Shown here in pieces: positions 7,371 to 15,843 of a stretch of DNA of 64,000 bases. The stretch is from RGIG4097 sp045613765 (GTDB lineage Bacteria; Bacillota; Clostridia; Christensenellales; CAG-917): assembly GCA_045613765.1 (NCBI GenBank), contig JAZLBO010000018.1, forward strand, positions 62,001 through 126,000. Direction: 5' to 3'. The translations under genes were made by a program, and so were the position numbers. The notes below the pieces were generated by a model. That model was not told where the DNA came from and did not search any database. It saw only the letters and a program-made list of their open reading frames with translations. The first letter of the stretch is position 1. The number at the start of each line of letters is the position of its first letter.

Positions 7371-9113
7371 ATGGCAAAAAAAGTAAAAGAACCAAAGGTT
7401 GTTGTACACGATCCCGATGCCATACCATTTAATGAGCAACTTGCCTACGGGGCAGGTGCTTTTATGGATGGTGGTGGCGTTGCTCTCATGGCTTGCATTT
7501 TGGTCAAATATATGACCTCATTGGGCATTGCCTTTGCAGTGGCATCAACAATTTTTATGGTGGCAAAATTCTGGGATGCAATCAGTGATCCTATCATGGG
7601 TTTCATTTCAGACAACACTCGATCCAAGTTTGGCCGTCGCAAACCCTATTTGCTTATTGGTGGCATTGCAACCATAGTCGGCTTGTTCTTGCTCTTTGCA
7701 CCTATCAAAGAGTGGGGTATGACTCAAGGTGGCATGATTGCATACTTGGTTGTAATGTATCTTGTATGGAACACCATTTCAACAATATCTCAAGTGCCTT
7801 ACTGCTCTCTTGCAGGAGATATTTCTCCTTCCTTCCAAGCAAGAAATGATGCAAATACAATCAAACTTGTGTTCAGTGCAGCAGGCGCAGGTCTTGCATA
7901 CATAATCCCCTTGCTCGTCCTTGAAGCATACACTCTCCCTGCAGGCGAGGCATTGCTCCCTTCAATCAATGCATACGAGTTTTGGGTTATCATCACGGTT
8001 GTATTTGGCGTTCTCTTTGGTGGTGGCTTGATTATCTCTGCTTTCAAAGTCAAAGAGAGAATTCAACCTACAACCCCCAAGGAAAAGTTTAATTTCAAGC
8101 AATTTGTCAAAGGATATGCAGGCCCTTTCAAAAACAAGTCTTTCCGTTGGCACATTGGTATGTATGCAAGTTCATTTGCTTGCGCAGATATGCTCTCTGC
8201 CCTTGCAGTGTACTACGCAACTGACGTTTGGCACGGATATACTCTTGCAATCGGTGGATTTGAAATCAACTTCTCAAGTATGCTCATTGTTGCTCCCCTT
8301 ATGGTTGCAGCAGTGGTTGCCTTCCCCATCGTAAGATATGCAATGAATAAGAAGACAAAGCAATTTGCCTTCCGTATTGGCTTGCCTTTCTATATTGTTG
8401 GTGGCATACTCCTTGCAGTTATGGATCCTTCTTGGACACCCCCTATCCTTGTTCCTATTATCGCATTTTTGATGGGTCTTGGCTTTGGTGGTGCACAAAT
8501 GATGCCTTGGATCATCTTTGCAGACACCGTTGACGTTGCAGAATTTGCAACAGGCGAGCGTCCCACTGCATCATACTCCGGCATGATGACCTTGGTGAGA
8601 AAGGTTGCCGGCGCATTGAGTGTTGGTATGATTGGTTGGATTCTTGACCCTATCGGCTATATCGAATCAAACGGCGCAGCAGATTACATTGTCCAATCAG
8701 ACAGAGTTCTTCTTGCAATTCGTCTGCTCATGGGCATTTCAATCGCATCACTCATTGCAGTGTCCTTGTTCTCATCATTTAAGTTCAAAGTCAACAACAA
8801 GAAACTTGAACGTATGCGCTACTTCATTGATCTCAACCGTGAAGGCAAACTTGCAGACATAACCGAAGAAGAAAAGGCAGAAAGAGATGCTCTCATCAAG
8901 GAACTTTACGGGGGCAACGTGACAACTCGCATTTACACAAAGGAAGAAGTGGAAGAAATGAAGCGTCTTCAAGAAGAAATGCAAGGCGAAGACACAGACA
9001 ATGAAAGTGTCAACGCAAGCGAAGACGCTGAAAACACAGAAACTGCAGAAAACCAAGTTGCAGACACAGAAGAAACCCACGCCGAAGAAGTGGCAGTGAT
9101 GGTAGAGGAATAA
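7371..9113 (+). CDS. GPH-family sugar:cation symporter (MFS)
   Basis: Inner-membrane transporter of the glycoside-pentoside-hexuronide:cation symporter family (MelB/YicJ type). The start at 7371 (MAKKVKEPK) has AAGGA seven bases upstream; the longer frame from 7278 lacks a ribosome site. About twelve membrane segments are visible. The family signature DAISDPIMGFISDNTRSKFG with GRRKPY lies in the first third, giving the cytoplasmic loop 2-3 motif. The C-terminus has an unusually long acidic tail (about 70 residues, rich in Glu), probably cytosolic. The substrate cannot be read from sequence. It is followed two bases later by a Dabb-domain gene, so the two are an operon. A likely promoter is TTGAAC-18-TATATC at 7303-7332. 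Confidence 0.88.
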   Translation: MAKKVKEPKVVVHDPDAIPFNEQLAYGAGAFMDGGGVALMACILVKYMTSLGIAFAVASTIFMVAKFWDAISDPIMGFISDNTRSKFGRRKPYLLIGGIATIVGLFLLFAPIKEWGMTQGGMIAYLVVMYLVWNTISTISQVPYCSLAGDISPSFQARNDANTIKLVFSAAGAGLAYIIPLLVLEAYTLPAGEALLPSINAYEFWVIITVVFGVLFGGGLIISAFKVKERIQPTTPKEKFNFKQFVKGYAGPFKNKSFRWHIGMYASSFACADMLSALAVYYATDVWHGYTLAIGGFEINFSSMLIVAPLMVAAVVAFPIVRYAMNKKTKQFAFRIGLPFYIVGGILLAVMDPSWTPPILVPIIAFLMGLGFGGAQMMPWIIFADTVDVAEFATGERPTASYSGMMTLVRKVAGALSVGMIGWILDPIGYIESNGAADYIVQSDRVLLAIRLLMGISIASLIAVSLFSSFKFKVNNKKLERMRYFIDLNREGKLADITEEEKAERDALIKELYGGNVTTRIYTKEEVEEMKRLQEEMQGEDTDNESVNASEDAENTETAENQVADTEETHAEEVAVMVEE

Positions 9114-9115
9114 TT

Positions 9116-9406
9116 ATGGTAAAACACATGGTTTTATTCAAACTCAAAGACAACTCTCTTGAAAATTGTCTTAAAGCAAAAGAGGTTCTTCTCTCAATGG
9201 AAGGCAACGTGCCCGAACTTCGCTCAATAGAAGTGGGTGTTGACTTTCTTCACAGCGAGCGCAGTTATGACATTGCATTGACAGTGATCGTTGACGACAA
9301 GGACGCTCTTGAAAGATATCAAAACGATCCTTATCACTGCTCTGTTGTCAAAACACACATGCACGCCGTACGCTTGTCATCTGTGGCTCTTGACTACGAG
9401 TTTTAG
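9116..9406 (+). CDS. Dabb (stress-responsive alpha/beta barrel) domain protein
   Basis: A 96-residue single-domain protein that opens MVKHMVLFKLKD, with a central alternating strand-helix pattern and the late block YQNDPYHCSVV, both characteristic of the Dabb dimeric ferredoxin-like barrel family. It begins two bases after the symporter stop codon, so it is translationally coupled. Family members are small soluble dimers; a few are enzymes but most have no known role. Linkage to a sugar symporter suggests a role in the same catabolic context, but that is inference. A terminator follows at 9487-9520. Confidence 0.85.
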   Translation: MVKHMVLFKLKDNSLENCLKAKEVLLSMEGNVPELRSIEVGVDFLHSERSYDIALTVIVDDKDALERYQNDPYHCSVVKTHMHAVRLSSVALDYEF

Positions 9407-9486
9407 GCACACAACACAAAGTTGCAGCCAATGTGTCTACACAAAATAGGCTGAAACAAACGCACGTTTAAAACACAAAATGATAC

Positions 9487-9520
9487 AAAAAAACGAGTAT
9501 AAATCCTATACTCGTTTTTT
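9487..9520. terminator. Bidirectional terminator between the Dabb gene and mnmG
   Basis: AACGAGTAT and ATACTCGTT pair around a 7-base loop, with A-tract before and T-tract after. It serves convergent transcripts. Confidence 0.85.
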
Positions 9521-9555
9521 ATTGCAAATTTTCGTATTTTGACTGAAAAATGTGT

Positions 9556-11403
9556 TTATCTGGCAAGTTTTTGAAGATAAACTATGAGTACTGCAATATC
9601 TGCAGGAGAAACACCACTTATTCTTGATGCTTGACCAAGGTTTAAGGGGCGCACTTTGTCAAGTTTTTGACGTGCTTCAATGCGCAATGCTTTTATGGTG
9701 GAATAGTCTATGTCTTCGGGCAAAAGTTTGTCTTCAAGACGCTTTTGCTCACGGACAATTCCGTCTTCCTTTTCAAGATAGCCAGAGTATCTGCACTCAA
9801 TGATTACGCTGTTGAGAGCCTCGTCATCACAGTCAAACGAAAGCAATCCTTTCACGTCTTCTGCAACGGCATTGGGACGTTTCATAAGGTCATTGATGGT
9901 GGGTGTCTTTCTTGCGATAGGCTCATCCCACTTTGTGAGAATTTGGTCTGCAAGTTCCTTTGGCACAGTCTTTGATGACTCTTTGATTATTTGTGCCATT
10001 TGTTCTTTTTTGGCTTGCAACACGGCATATCTTTCTTCACTGACAATGCCGAGTTCATATCCAAGTTCCGTAAGGCGCATATCTGCATTGTCTTGACGGA
10101 GTTTGATACGGTGCTCTGCCCTTGCAGTCATCATACGATACGGCTCGTTTGTTCCTTTTGTCACAAGGTCATCAATAAGCACACCAATATATGCTTGATC
10201 ACGGCGAAGAACAAAGGGTGTTTTGCCTTCTATCTTGCGCACGGCATTGATGCCTGCCATAAGCCCTTGTGCCCCTGCTTCTTCGTAGCCACTGCTGCCG
10301 TTGATTTGTCCTGCAGAGAACAAGTTTTCCACCACTTTGCTTTCAAGAGATGGCTTTAATGCAAGGGGATCTATGCAATCATACTCAATGGCATAGGCAT
10401 ACTTTGCAAAACGGCAGTTTTCAAGGCCGGGCAACGTGCGATACATCTTTTCTTGCACGTCGTGGGGCAATGAACTGGACATACCTTGTATATACATCTC
10501 ATCACTGCCAAGTCCTTCGGGCTCAACAAAGATTTGATGGCGAGATTTATCCTTAAAGCGCACCACTTTATCCTCAATACTGGGGCAATATCTTGGGCCA
10601 ACACCACTTATACTGCCGTTGTACAAAGGACTGCGATGGATATTGTCAAGGATAATCTTGTGTGTTTCTTCGTTGGTGTATGTGAGATAGCAAGGTTCTT
10701 CCTTGAAGACGGACACCTTTGACATAAATGAGAATCTGTCTGTGTTTTCTCCAAGTTGAATTTCCATCTTTGAAAAATCAATGCTATCACGATATATTCT
10801 TGCAGGTGTGCCTGTCTTAAATCTGCGCATGGGCAAACCCAACTCAACAAGGTTATCTGTGAGTTTGGTTGCAGGTGCATATCCACTTGGGCCACTTGAA
10901 AGGGTATATTCCCCAGTGATGATACGTCCGTTGAGATAAACCCCAGATGCAATGATCACTGCCCTTGCAGAAAAACTATCCCCGCCTGCAAATTCAACAC
11001 CACTTGCCTTGCCGTCAGTTGTAAGGATCTTGACTGCCTCGCCTTCATAGACGGTTATATTGGGGTTGCTCTGCAACTTTTCAAGCATAATCTCGTGGTA
11101 GAGATTTTTGTCTTGTTGTCCACGAAGTGAATACACTGCAGGGCCTTTGGCACGATTGAGCATCTTAATCTGCACAAGTGATTGGTCTGCAGAAAGCCCC
11201 ATCTCTCCACCGAGAGCGTCAATCTCACGGACGAGATGACCTTTGGCAGTGCCACCGATTGCAGGATTGCACGCCATATATGAAACAGTGCCCAAATCTG
11301 TACAGGAAAGCAAAACTTGTTTTCCAAGTCTTGCAACGGCAAAAGCCGATTCCACTCCTGCGTGGCCTGCCCCTATAACTATGACGTCAAACTTTGTTTC
11401 CAT
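9556..11403 (-). CDS. mnmG: tRNA uridine-5-carboxymethylaminomethyl modification enzyme, FAD subunit
   Basis: With MnmE it installs the carboxymethylaminomethyl group on U34 of certain tRNAs, using FAD and methylene-THF. The 615 residues are normal. The N-terminal FAD site is VIVIGAGHAGVESA (residues 7-20). Later blocks CNPAIGGTAKGHLVREIDAL, YCPSIEDKV and the C-terminal helical SRISGVSPADIAVLI are diagnostic. It lies 95 bases after mnmE on the same strand at the end of the rpmH cluster. A TATAAT-like box in that gap may give a secondary promoter. Identity is secure. Confidence 0.97.
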   Translation of the reverse strand: METKFDVIVIGAGHAGVESAFAVARLGKQVLLSCTDLGTVSYMACNPAIGGTAKGHLVREIDALGGEMGLSADQSLVQIKMLNRAKGPAVYSLRGQQDKNLYHEIMLEKLQSNPNITVYEGEAVKILTTDGKASGVEFAGGDSFSARAVIIASGVYLNGRIITGEYTLSSGPSGYAPATKLTDNLVELGLPMRRFKTGTPARIYRDSIDFSKMEIQLGENTDRFSFMSKVSVFKEEPCYLTYTNEETHKIILDNIHRSPLYNGSISGVGPRYCPSIEDKVVRFKDKSRHQIFVEPEGLGSDEMYIQGMSSSLPHDVQEKMYRTLPGLENCRFAKYAYAIEYDCIDPLALKPSLESKVVENLFSAGQINGSSGYEEAGAQGLMAGINAVRKIEGKTPFVLRRDQAYIGVLIDDLVTKGTNEPYRMMTARAEHRIKLRQDNADMRLTELGYELGIVSEERYAVLQAKKEQMAQIIKESSKTVPKELADQILTKWDEPIARKTPTINDLMKRPNAVAEDVKGLLSFDCDDEALNSVIIECRYSGYLEKEDGIVREQKRLEDKLLPEDIDYSTIKALRIEARQKLDKVRPLNLGQASRISGVSPADIAVLIVYLQKLAR

Positions 11404-11498
11404 GCTTTTCTCTATGGTAGATTATTATATCGTTGATTTGTGTTTTATTGATGTGTTTTGCTTGTCCGTTTTGTTGTTGTATATGCGTTTCAACACAC

Positions 11499-12818
11499 TT
11501 ATTTGCCAACACAGAACTTTGAGAAGATACTGTCAACAATGTCTTCTGTGGCTGTTGCGCCTGTGATTTCGCCAAGGGAATTGTATGCCTCACGAAGATC
11601 AATAAGAACACAGTCTATTGTGTCAGTTTTGTTTGAAACGGCACTTTCTATGGACACAATCGCACTTTTAAGTGCCGATACGTGTCTTTGAGATGTGATA
11701 AGGTCGCCATCAATCGTGCCTTCTTCGTACACTGATGCCACTGCTTTTGCAAGGGCTTCAACACCTTCTCCTGTCTTTGCAGATATGGTGAAGATATTAT
11801 CTCCTTCAGGTGCTTTGAAGCCGACGCTATCGCACTTATTATAGACATAGTACATTTTGCCGTTGGTGGCAAATTGCTCTATTTCGTTTTCCTTTGTTCC
11901 GTCAAGGACGTAAAGCACAACATCTGCGCCTTCTATTGCCTTTCTTGCTCTTTCTACACCTATTGTTTCAACAACGTCTTCACTTTCACGAAGTCCTGCC
12001 GTGTCGGTGAGATTGATAAGCACGCCACCCACTTCTGCACGTGCAGTGACTGTATCTCTTGTTGTGCCTGCAATGTCTGTGACAATGGCTCTATTTTCCC
12101 CTACGAGAGCGTTGAGCAATGATGATTTGCCCACGTTGGGCTCGCCTGCGATTACAACGTCAACACCGTGCTTGGCAATACGTCCCATATAAAAGGTTTT
12201 TGCGAGCGCGTGTACGCGTGTGAGAATGTCAGGAAGGGTGTTGTCCAAGACGGGCATAACTTCGTCTTCCATTTCATCAGGATAGTCCAAAGACGCCTCA
12301 AGGGTTGCAAGGACTGTGAGAAGGTCGTCCATAATGCCGTTGACCTTTTCTGCCACGCCACCTTGCATCATACGATAGGCAGCACGGATACCTGCAGTGC
12401 TTTCTGCATGGATCATATCTGCCACGCCTTCTGCATCAGAAAGGGACATTCTGCCATTGAGATATGCTCTCTTTGTAAATTCCCCTGCTTCTGCCGGATA
12501 TGCGCCTTTTTCAAGGATGGTTTCCACTGCGCCTTTCATAATACGCACGCCACCGTGAAGGTTAAATTCCACAGTGTCTTCCCCTGTGAAAGACTTATTT
12601 TCGGGGAAATATACTGCGTAGCCCTTGTCATTAAAGCCGTTGCCCACAAAAGTGCCAAAGGTCATTTTCAAAGGGTTTTCGGCAAGGATTTGCCCTGCAC
12701 CTTGACCTTTCTTAAAGAAAACAGCATCGGCTATTTTCAGTGCGTCCTTTCCTGATATACGCACAATGCCGATGCCGCCAGCCCCTATGGGCGTAGAAAT
12801 TGCAACTATTGTCTTCAT
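11499..12818 (-). CDS. mnmE: tRNA modification GTPase MnmE (TrmE)
   Basis: Partner of MnmG in wobble uridine modification. The N-terminal tetrahydrofolate-binding domain (about residues 1-118) opens TIVAISTPIGAGGIGIVRIS. Then follow a helical domain and the inserted G domain, with GEPNVGKSSLLNALVG near residue 217 (G1), DIAGTTRD and DTAGLRE (G2/G3). The C-terminus ends FCVGK, the conserved Cys-x-Gly-Lys motif. Its length (439) is slightly short of 455. Its start codon overlaps the stop codon of jag by one base (TAATG), so the two are translationally coupled. Confidence 0.97.
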   Translation of the reverse strand: MKTIVAISTPIGAGGIGIVRISGKDALKIADAVFFKKGQGAGQILAENPLKMTFGTFVGNGFNDKGYAVYFPENKSFTGEDTVEFNLHGGVRIMKGAVETILEKGAYPAEAGEFTKRAYLNGRMSLSDAEGVADMIHAESTAGIRAAYRMMQGGVAEKVNGIMDDLLTVLATLEASLDYPDEMEDEVMPVLDNTLPDILTRVHALAKTFYMGRIAKHGVDVVIAGEPNVGKSSLLNALVGENRAIVTDIAGTTRDTVTARAEVGGVLINLTDTAGLRESEDVVETIGVERARKAIEGADVVLYVLDGTKENEIEQFATNGKMYYVYNKCDSVGFKAPEGDNIFTISAKTGEGVEALAKAVASVYEEGTIDGDLITSQRHVSALKSAIVSIESAVSNKTDTIDCVLIDLREAYNSLGEITGATATEDIVDSIFSKFCVGK

Positions 12819-13660
12819 TATCTCTTTTTTCCACCAAAACTTTTGAATTTGGGAGGACCTGTTTTGACGGTTGTCGGTTTTACAAAGTCGTCTTCTTCGC
12901 TGAGAAGTGAATACACTTTTCCATCGGGAATATCGTCATAATTGACTTCCTTCTTCTCACGACGAGGTCTATCCGTTTTGTTTTGATCGTTTTTGCGATT
13001 GCCACGATTGTTATTGTTGCCACCGCGATTGTTTTTGCGTCTTTCTCCCTTGAGTTCGACACCCTTGGGGATGATGACGATATGACGAGATACGTCTTCG
13101 CCTTCGCTGACTGTGTCTGCAAGTTCACTATCCACAAGTGCGCTGTGTATGACACGTCTTTCAAAGGGATTCATTGGTTCAAGTTCAATCTTTCTGCAAG
13201 TGCGATGTGCCTTTTCTGCAAGGCGAAGGGCAAGTGCAGTGAGTGTTTCACGTCTTTTTTCACGGTAGTTTTCACTGTCAACCACCACTTTCTTTATATC
13301 ACTCTTTTCTTGATTGAGATATGTCAATACCAGATATTGTATTGCATCAAGGGCTTCTCCACGGTAGCCGATTGCTGTGCCACTGTCTTCCCCTGTAATT
13401 TCAATATTCAAAGTGCCGTCTTGGTCGGTGACGGTTGCCCTTGACACCAACTGCATCTTTTCAAGAAGGCCGTTGACAAAGTCTTCGACTTTGGTGAAAA
13501 TGGTTTCAATAATACTCACTCTCACTTGTGCCTTTGAAAAAAGACCACCCTTATGAAGTACTTCCACGTTGACTCTGTCACGGCTGACACCAAGTTGTTC
13601 AAGTGCATTTGCCACGGCAAGATCAACTGTTGAAGCTTTGACTTCCACAAATTTGTTCAT
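12818..13660 (-). CDS. khpB: RNA-binding protein KhpB (Jag/SpoIIIJ-associated)
   Basis: RNA-binding protein linked to cell division, cell-wall synthesis and sRNA binding in Firmicutes. Domain order: Jag-N (about residues 1-50, VEVKASTVDLAVANALEQLG), a KH domain (about 75-150, with GYRGEALDAIQYL), and R3H (about 155-205, with MNPFERRVIHSAL). The 75-residue C-terminal extension is low complexity, rich in Asn, Arg, Gly and Lys, and probably disordered and RNA-binding. It lies eight bases after yidC and overlaps mnmE, the classic position next to the SpoIIIJ/YidC insertase. Confidence 0.94.
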   Translation of the reverse strand: MNKFVEVKASTVDLAVANALEQLGVSRDRVNVEVLHKGGLFSKAQVRVSIIETIFTKVEDFVNGLLEKMQLVSRATVTDQDGTLNIEITGEDSGTAIGYRGEALDAIQYLVLTYLNQEKSDIKKVVVDSENYREKRRETLTALALRLAEKAHRTCRKIELEPMNPFERRVIHSALVDSELADTVSEGEDVSRHIVIIPKGVELKGERRKNNRGGNNNNRGNRKNDQNKTDRPRREKKEVNYDDIPDGKVYSLLSEEDDFVKPTTVKTGPPKFKSFGGKKR

Positions 13661-13668
13661 ATATACTC

Positions 13669-14913
13669 CTATTTCTTTGCCTTAACCTTGGCAGGCTTGA
13701 CTTTGCCTTCCTTTTCACGCTTGTCGGCAATCATAAATGCAAGGTTGCAAATAAGACCAATCAATGTTGCAATCAATGAACTGACCAACATATAAAGAGC
13801 AAATGCAGATGAATACATGAGTGTAAATACTGCCGTAATCAAAGGCAACGTATATTGCATCATCTTCATGCTTGCTTGGCTTTGGTCTTGTGCATTGGGC
13901 TCTTGACCTTCTTTGGGTTGTCCCAAATTCTTGAGGTTTGCCCACTTTTCCTTGAAGGATTTCTTTTCCTTCTTTTCACCGTTGCCTTGAGATGCCGTCA
14001 TAAGTTTTTGCGACACGATGCTCAACACAAGTGAAAAGACGGGGAGCAAGAGCCATCCATTCCATGAGCCGTTTTTACCCCAGCCACCTTGACCAATGAG
14101 TTTGCCCATGACTGATTCATATTCGTCTGCTGTGACGCCTGTGATACGTGATGTTGCAATGCCAGATTGACCTGTGACTGATTCATAGTCAGGAACTTCA
14201 GGCGCCCAACTATCTGCAGAGAATATGTTTTTGATCCAAAGGAAACTTCTGCTTTCCACTTGTTTGTCTGCATAGTAGAAATCGTAGACTGCTTGTTGAG
14301 CCTTTCCTTCTGCTATTTCATAATCTGCGCCGTTGCCTTGGAAGTTTTCCCAATCTTCGCCAAGTTCTTGTGTCATGGTTGCCTCATACACCTTGCGACA
14401 ATCAACGTAGTCTGTGGCAAATTTCCAACCTGTCATTTCTCTGAAACCGGCAAAAATGGTGATGATCACAACCAATGAAACGATTGTGGGAAGGCATGCG
14501 CCAAACATAGAATACTTTTCTCTCTTGTAGAGAGCCATTTGTTCTTGTTGCATTCTTTGTCTGTCATCGCCATATTTTGCTTGAAGCACCTCAAGTTCGG
14601 GCTTCATGCGTTCCATGATCTTTCCATTTTTACGGGCGACAAGTTTTTGCCAAATATCCAAAGGTGACAATGCAACCTTCAAGATAACTGTAAATGCAAC
14701 CACTGTCCAGCCAAAGTTGCCAATGTTTTCATACAAAATGTAGATGAATTTGGCAATCCAGTTGCTAAGTTCGGGGTCTGCATTTTTGTCAGATACGTCA
14801 TATATTCCTGCATCACTGTTGCAAGCAGAAAGGACAATGCAACATACGCCAATGACCAAAGCCACGGCGTAGATGAGAGCCTTTTTCTTACGAGCATAGT
14901 CTAAACGAGCCAT
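13669..14913 (-). CDS. yidC: Membrane protein insertase YidC/Oxa1 (SpoIIIJ type)
   Basis: Inserts membrane proteins, alone or with Sec. The N-terminus has a lipoprotein-type signal ending LSAC (about residues 27-30), as in Firmicutes YidC/SpoIIIJ. The first core segment is FGWTVVAFTVILKVALSPL with its hydrophilic-groove Lys, followed by the conserved coiled-coil-like loop that opens with QKLVARKNGK. A large soluble insertion (roughly residues 165-275) separates transmembrane segments 2 and 3; many YidC proteins of this size class lack so long an insertion. The C-terminal tail is lysine-rich, suited to ribosome contact. It overlaps yidD by 13 bases. Confidence 0.95.
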   Translation of the reverse strand: MARLDYARKKKALIYAVALVIGVCCIVLSACNSDAGIYDVSDKNADPELSNWIAKFIYILYENIGNFGWTVVAFTVILKVALSPLDIWQKLVARKNGKIMERMKPELEVLQAKYGDDRQRMQQEQMALYKREKYSMFGACLPTIVSLVVIITIFAGFREMTGWKFATDYVDCRKVYEATMTQELGEDWENFQGNGADYEIAEGKAQQAVYDFYYADKQVESRSFLWIKNIFSADSWAPEVPDYESVTGQSGIATSRITGVTADEYESVMGKLIGQGGWGKNGSWNGWLLLPVFSLVLSIVSQKLMTASQGNGEKKEKKSFKEKWANLKNLGQPKEGQEPNAQDQSQASMKMMQYTLPLITAVFTLMYSSAFALYMLVSSLIATLIGLICNLAFMIADKREKEGKVKPAKVKAKK

Positions 14914-15146
14914 TTTGCATTTCCTCGATAATTTTCTTTTACAGGGTCAAAGCCACCCTTTGAAAAAGGGTTGCATCGTAAAATACGCCACGAGCCCATG
15001 GCAATACCCTTGACGACACCGTGTTTTTTGATGGCGTCAAAAGCATACATTGAGCAAGTTGGCACGTATTTACAATTCCTGCCGATATAGGGGCTTAAAG
15101 TCGCTTTATACCAATGCAAAGCCTTATAGCACAGTTTTTTCAACAT
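14901..15146 (-). CDS. yidD: Membrane protein insertion efficiency factor YidD
   Basis: Small membrane-associated helper of insertion, conserved beside rnpA and yidC. I take the start at 15146 (MLKKLCYKALHWYK), giving 81 residues. The conserved cysteine block CKYVPTCSMYA and the following RILRCNPFSKGGFDPV are diagnostic. The gene overlaps the end of rnpA by 23 bases and the start of yidC by 13 bases, so the three are tightly coupled. An upstream in-frame ATG at 15179 would add 11 residues inside rnpA and is less likely. Confidence 0.93.
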   Translation of the reverse strand: MLKKLCYKALHWYKATLSPYIGRNCKYVPTCSMYAFDAIKKHGVVKGIAMGSWRILRCNPFSKGGFDPVKENYRGNAKWLV

Positions 15147-15471
15147 ACTTGCCTGCCTTTGCAAAGATGTCTTTGACATCTTCGGTTATAGTGTAAAAAT
15201 CACCTTCCGCCGCCGTGGACTTTGCCACTATGACGTAAGTGTACCCTTTTTGAATTTCAGGGAAGATCTTGTTGACCCCTTCTCTTATCAGCCTTTTGAC
15301 TCTGTTTCGCACAACAGCACCCCCCACCTTTTTGGATACGGAGATGCCGATCTTTATCCCACCACGAGATTTTGTGTAAAGTAGCAGTAGATGACGGGCA
15401 GAAGATTTTTCGCCTTTTTTATAGACGTAATTAAACGCCGATCTTCTTTTCAGTCGGAACTGCTTTTGCAT
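15124..15471 (-). CDS. rnpA: Ribonuclease P protein component
   Basis: Protein subunit that helps RNase P RNA remove 5' leaders from pre-tRNA. At 115 residues it is of normal size. It opens MQKQFRLKRRSAFNYVYKKG, and the RNR signature is VVRNRVKRLIREGV, with a GIKIGISVSKKVGGAV strand before it. It starts 5 bases after rpmH, the universal order. The RNase P RNA gene itself is not in this window as far as I can see. Confidence 0.96.
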   Translation of the reverse strand: MQKQFRLKRRSAFNYVYKKGEKSSARHLLLLYTKSRGGIKIGISVSKKVGGAVVRNRVKRLIREGVNKIFPEIQKGYTYVIVAKSTAAEGDFYTITEDVKDIFAKAGKYVEKTVL

Positions 15472-15476
15472 TTTAC

Positions 15477-15611
15477 TTATGCGCTGAGAACCTTTCTGCC
15501 TCTTGCACGTCTGCGCTTCAAGACCTTTCTGCCACTTGTTGACTTCATTCTTTCACGGAATCCGTGGACTTTGCTTCTTTGTCTTTTCTTGGGTTGGTAA
15601 GTTTGTTTCAT
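15477..15611 (-). CDS. rpmH: 50S ribosomal protein L34
   Basis: A 44-residue, very basic protein of the large ribosomal subunit. The translation opens MKQTYQPKKRQRSKVHGFRE, continues with the block MKSTSGRKVLKRRRARGRK, and ends LSA. GGAGG lies seven bases before the ATG. It is the first gene of the operon rpmH-rnpA-yidD-yidC-jag-mnmE-mnmG and follows a perfect consensus promoter. In many bacteria rpmH lies next to dnaA; here dnaA is about 22 kb away. Confidence 0.95.
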   Translation of the reverse strand: MKQTYQPKKRQRSKVHGFRERMKSTSGRKVLKRRRARGRKVLSA

Positions 15612-15676
15612 TATTGTTTCCTCCGTTTAGGATAATTAGTTTTCTTTTATATACATATAAAAATATATGCTTGCCT

Positions 15677-15705
15677 ATTATAAGTGAAAGACGTGCTTGT
15701 GTCAA
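15677..15705 (-). promoter_or_regulatory. Consensus promoter of the rpmH operon
   Basis: On the minus strand TTGACA (15705-15700), a 17-base spacer and TATAAT (15682-15677) match the sigma-70-type consensus at all twelve positions, as expected for a strongly expressed ribosomal operon. The leader is about 60 bases. Confidence 0.88.
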
Positions 15706-15843
15706 CTGATTTCACTGCTTTAGGGGCTTATGAAAGTTGACACATTGTCTTTTCAGTATGATTTTGGTTATGTTTTTGTGGTTTTTTTGATATTTGGGCT
15801 TTGGTTTCCACTGCTTTTCAGTGGGTTTGCACCATTTTGCCTA

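Noticed and set aside
12168..12755. Long open frame antisense to mnmE
   Set aside because: It is Cys/His/Phe-rich and lies wholly within a certain mnmE gene; the same pattern appears opposite most genes here.
15808..15824. CCACTG/CAGTGG hairpin as an argS terminator
   Set aside because: Short stem and no T-tract on the minus strand.
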